DNA of 42,238 nucleotides from Rubrivivax sp. GTDB lineage: Bacteria; Pseudomonadota; Gammaproteobacteria; Burkholderiales; Burkholderiaceae_C. The notes under the pieces are model-generated. The model did no database searches, was not told the DNA's origin, and saw nothing but the letters and a program-made list of their open reading frames with translations. The position numbers and the translations under genes were made by a program. Below are positions 41,225-42,238 of the stretch, in pieces (position 1 is the first letter of the stretch; every line of letters begins with the position of its first letter). Where the stretch lies: contig SEFA01000056.1 of the NCBI GenBank assembly GCA_004210455.1, positions 1 through 42,238 on the forward strand. The letters are read 5' to 3'.

Positions 41225-41269
41225 GCATTCACGGCGATCGGGCCGGATTCACCCGCACAGGACATTTTG

Positions 41270-41848
41270 ATGAGCGCAGCACTGATCCCTTCGCCCACCC
41301 TCTCGTCTTCCGTTTCGCATGACGAGGCGCTGGCTCAATGGCAGGCGGAGGAGCGGGCGGTCCGCGCAAGGATCCGTCCGGAACCCGGCGTGGCCACGAT
41401 GGCGGAAATCGCCGGCATGACCGGACTCGAACAGATGGTGGCGATGCTGGACGGCCGGCTCCCGCCGCCGCCGATCGCGCAGACGCTGGACTTCACGCTG
41501 CTGCGCGCCGCCAGGGGCGAGGTGATCTTCCAGGGCACGCCCAAGTTCCGGCACTACAACCCGATGGGCTCGGTGCACGGCGGCTGGTACGCGACGCTGC
41601 TGGATTCGGCGCTGGGTTGCGCCGTCCACACGACGATGGACGTCGGCCGCGCCTACACGACGCTCGAACTGAAGATCAACCTCGTCCGGGCGCTCAACGA
41701 CAAGGTGCCGGTCGTGCGCGCCATCGGCCGGGTGCGGCACGTCGGCCGCCAGATGGCGACCGCCGAGGCCGATCTGGTCGGCCATGACGGCAAGCTGTAT
41801 GCGCACGCCAGCACGACCTGCCTGGTGTTTGACCCGCCGAAGCGCTGA
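41270..41848 (+). CDS. PaaI-type hotdog thioesterase
   Basis: A 192-residue protein with an N-terminal helical leader and a hotdog domain: FRHYNPMGSVHGGWYATLLDSALGCAV holds the helix and the NxxGxxHGG motif, with TTLELKINLVRAL and ATAEADLVGHDGKLYAHASTTC strands. Acyl-CoA thioesterase activity is the family norm; substrate unknown. AGGAC precedes the ATG. Confidence 0.85.
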   Translation: MSAALIPSPTLSSSVSHDEALAQWQAEERAVRARIRPEPGVATMAEIAGMTGLEQMVAMLDGRLPPPPIAQTLDFTLLRAARGEVIFQGTPKFRHYNPMGSVHGGWYATLLDSALGCAVHTTMDVGRAYTTLELKINLVRALNDKVPVVRAIGRVRHVGRQMATAEADLVGHDGKLYAHASTTCLVFDPPKR

Positions 41849-41870
41849 ACGCCCCGGTCCGGGGATCGTT
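41848..41870. terminator. candidate bidirectional terminator
   Basis: AACG-CCCCG-GTC-CGGGG-AT-CGTT forms a hairpin between the convergent thioesterase and aldolase genes, ending in TT. Confidence 0.45.
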
Positions 41871-41881
41871 CAGCGGCTCAT

Positions 41882-42238
41882 TCAGCGGCGCAGCGCGCCG
41901 GCTTCCTTGGCGAGTTGCGTGATGCGGGCCCAATCCCCCGCCTTCACGGCGTCCGCCGGCGTCAGCCAGGAGCCGCCGCAGACCTTCACGTTCGGAAGCG
42001 ACAGGAAGTCCGGCGCCGTCTGCACCGTGATGCCGCCAGTCGGGCAGAACACGACGTCCGGGAACGGCCCCGCCAGCGCCTTCAGGAGGTTGGTGCCGCC
42101 GACCGCCGTGGCCGGGAACAGCTTGAGGAAGCGATAACCGGCGTCGCTGGCCATCATCACTTCGCTGGCCGTCGACACGCCCGGCAGCAGCGGCAGGAAA
42201 TGCGCCGCGCAGGCGCCCGCTACGTCCATCGTGAAGCC
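41882..42238 (-). CDS. eda: KDPG/KHG aldolase (5' end outside window)
   Basis: The C-terminal 118 residues of the Entner-Doudoroff aldolase, which splits 2-keto-3-deoxy-6-phosphogluconate into pyruvate and glyceraldehyde 3-phosphate. Visible are PLLPGVSTASEVMMASDAGY, the Schiff-base Lys in RFLKLFPATAVGG, the phosphate loop FCPTGGIT and GGSWLTPADAV. The gene runs off the right edge; the N-terminal part with the catalytic Glu is not seen. Confidence 0.92.
   Translation of the reverse strand, partial: GFTMDVAGACAAHFLPLLPGVSTASEVMMASDAGYRFLKLFPATAVGGTNLLKALAGPFPDVVFCPTGGITVQTAPDFLSLPNVKVCGGSWLTPADAVKAGDWARITQLAKEAGALRR

Noticed and set aside
1829-42238. integrative element boundaries (attachment repeats next to a tRNA gene)
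   Set aside because: No tRNA gene, integrase or matching terminal direct repeats found; the two 16-base palindromes lie in front of genes and look regulatory.

Overview
The window is high-GC proteobacterial chromosomal DNA. It most resembles Burkholderiales (Sphaerotilaceae/Roseateles-like). This placement is inferred from base composition, an H-NS-type regulator, and the xth, MarR and KDPG-aldolase neighbourhood; no rRNA is present to confirm it.

Layout. The left edge (1-1828, minus strand) has a divergent Nramp-family transporter and a translationally coupled short-chain dehydrogenase. Next (2221-8157) come small stress- or signal-type genes: a hydrophilic Q-rich protein behind a palindrome, a DUF3606 protein, a 24-residue membrane peptide, a frameshifted membrane protein, a hemerythrin, a triple-PAS hybrid histidine kinase and a single-domain response regulator. 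From 8580 to 31357, on one strand and with mostly overlapping genes, lies an F-type conjugation/type IV secretion cluster: lytic transglycosylase, pilin, traL, traE, traK, traB, dsbC, traV, traC, trbI, S26 peptidase traF, an unknown gene, traW, traU, trbC, traN, a second unknown gene, thioredoxin-like traF, traH and traG. From 31681 to 38933 there is a second hydrophilic Q-rich protein behind the same palindrome, small membrane or hydrophilic proteins, DUF2231, a ribbon-helix-helix/membrane-protein pair, an H-NS-like protein, a broken and an intact receiver gene, a chemoreceptor and an outer-membrane-type protein. The right edge (39376-42238) is housekeeping: exonuclease III, a MarR regulator with a candidate operator, a hotdog thioesterase and KDPG aldolase.

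How the genes fit together. The cluster encodes a nearly complete F-type channel and pilus: pilin and inner membrane pieces (A, L, E), the K-B-V core complex, the TraC ATPase, the periplasmic assembly set (W, U, TrbC, F, H, N) and TraG. Two CxxC proteins (DsbC, TraF) could service the cysteine-rich TraU and TraN. No relaxase, coupling protein TraD, integrase, attachment site or replication gene is visible in the window, so either those lie elsewhere or the apparatus is not a self-contained transfer element.

The most unusual feature is the density of short degenerate tandem repeats. Almost every gene of the cluster carries a private array of 9-, 12-, 15- or 18-bp units, usually 12 bp (tetrapeptides), placed in signal peptides, leaders or linkers. 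Non-coding gaps carry arrays of 7, 8, 11, 13 and 15 bp. Units in different arrays are unrelated in sequence and some drift progressively along the array. In TraK and TrbC the hydrophobic core of the export signal is itself built from such repeats.
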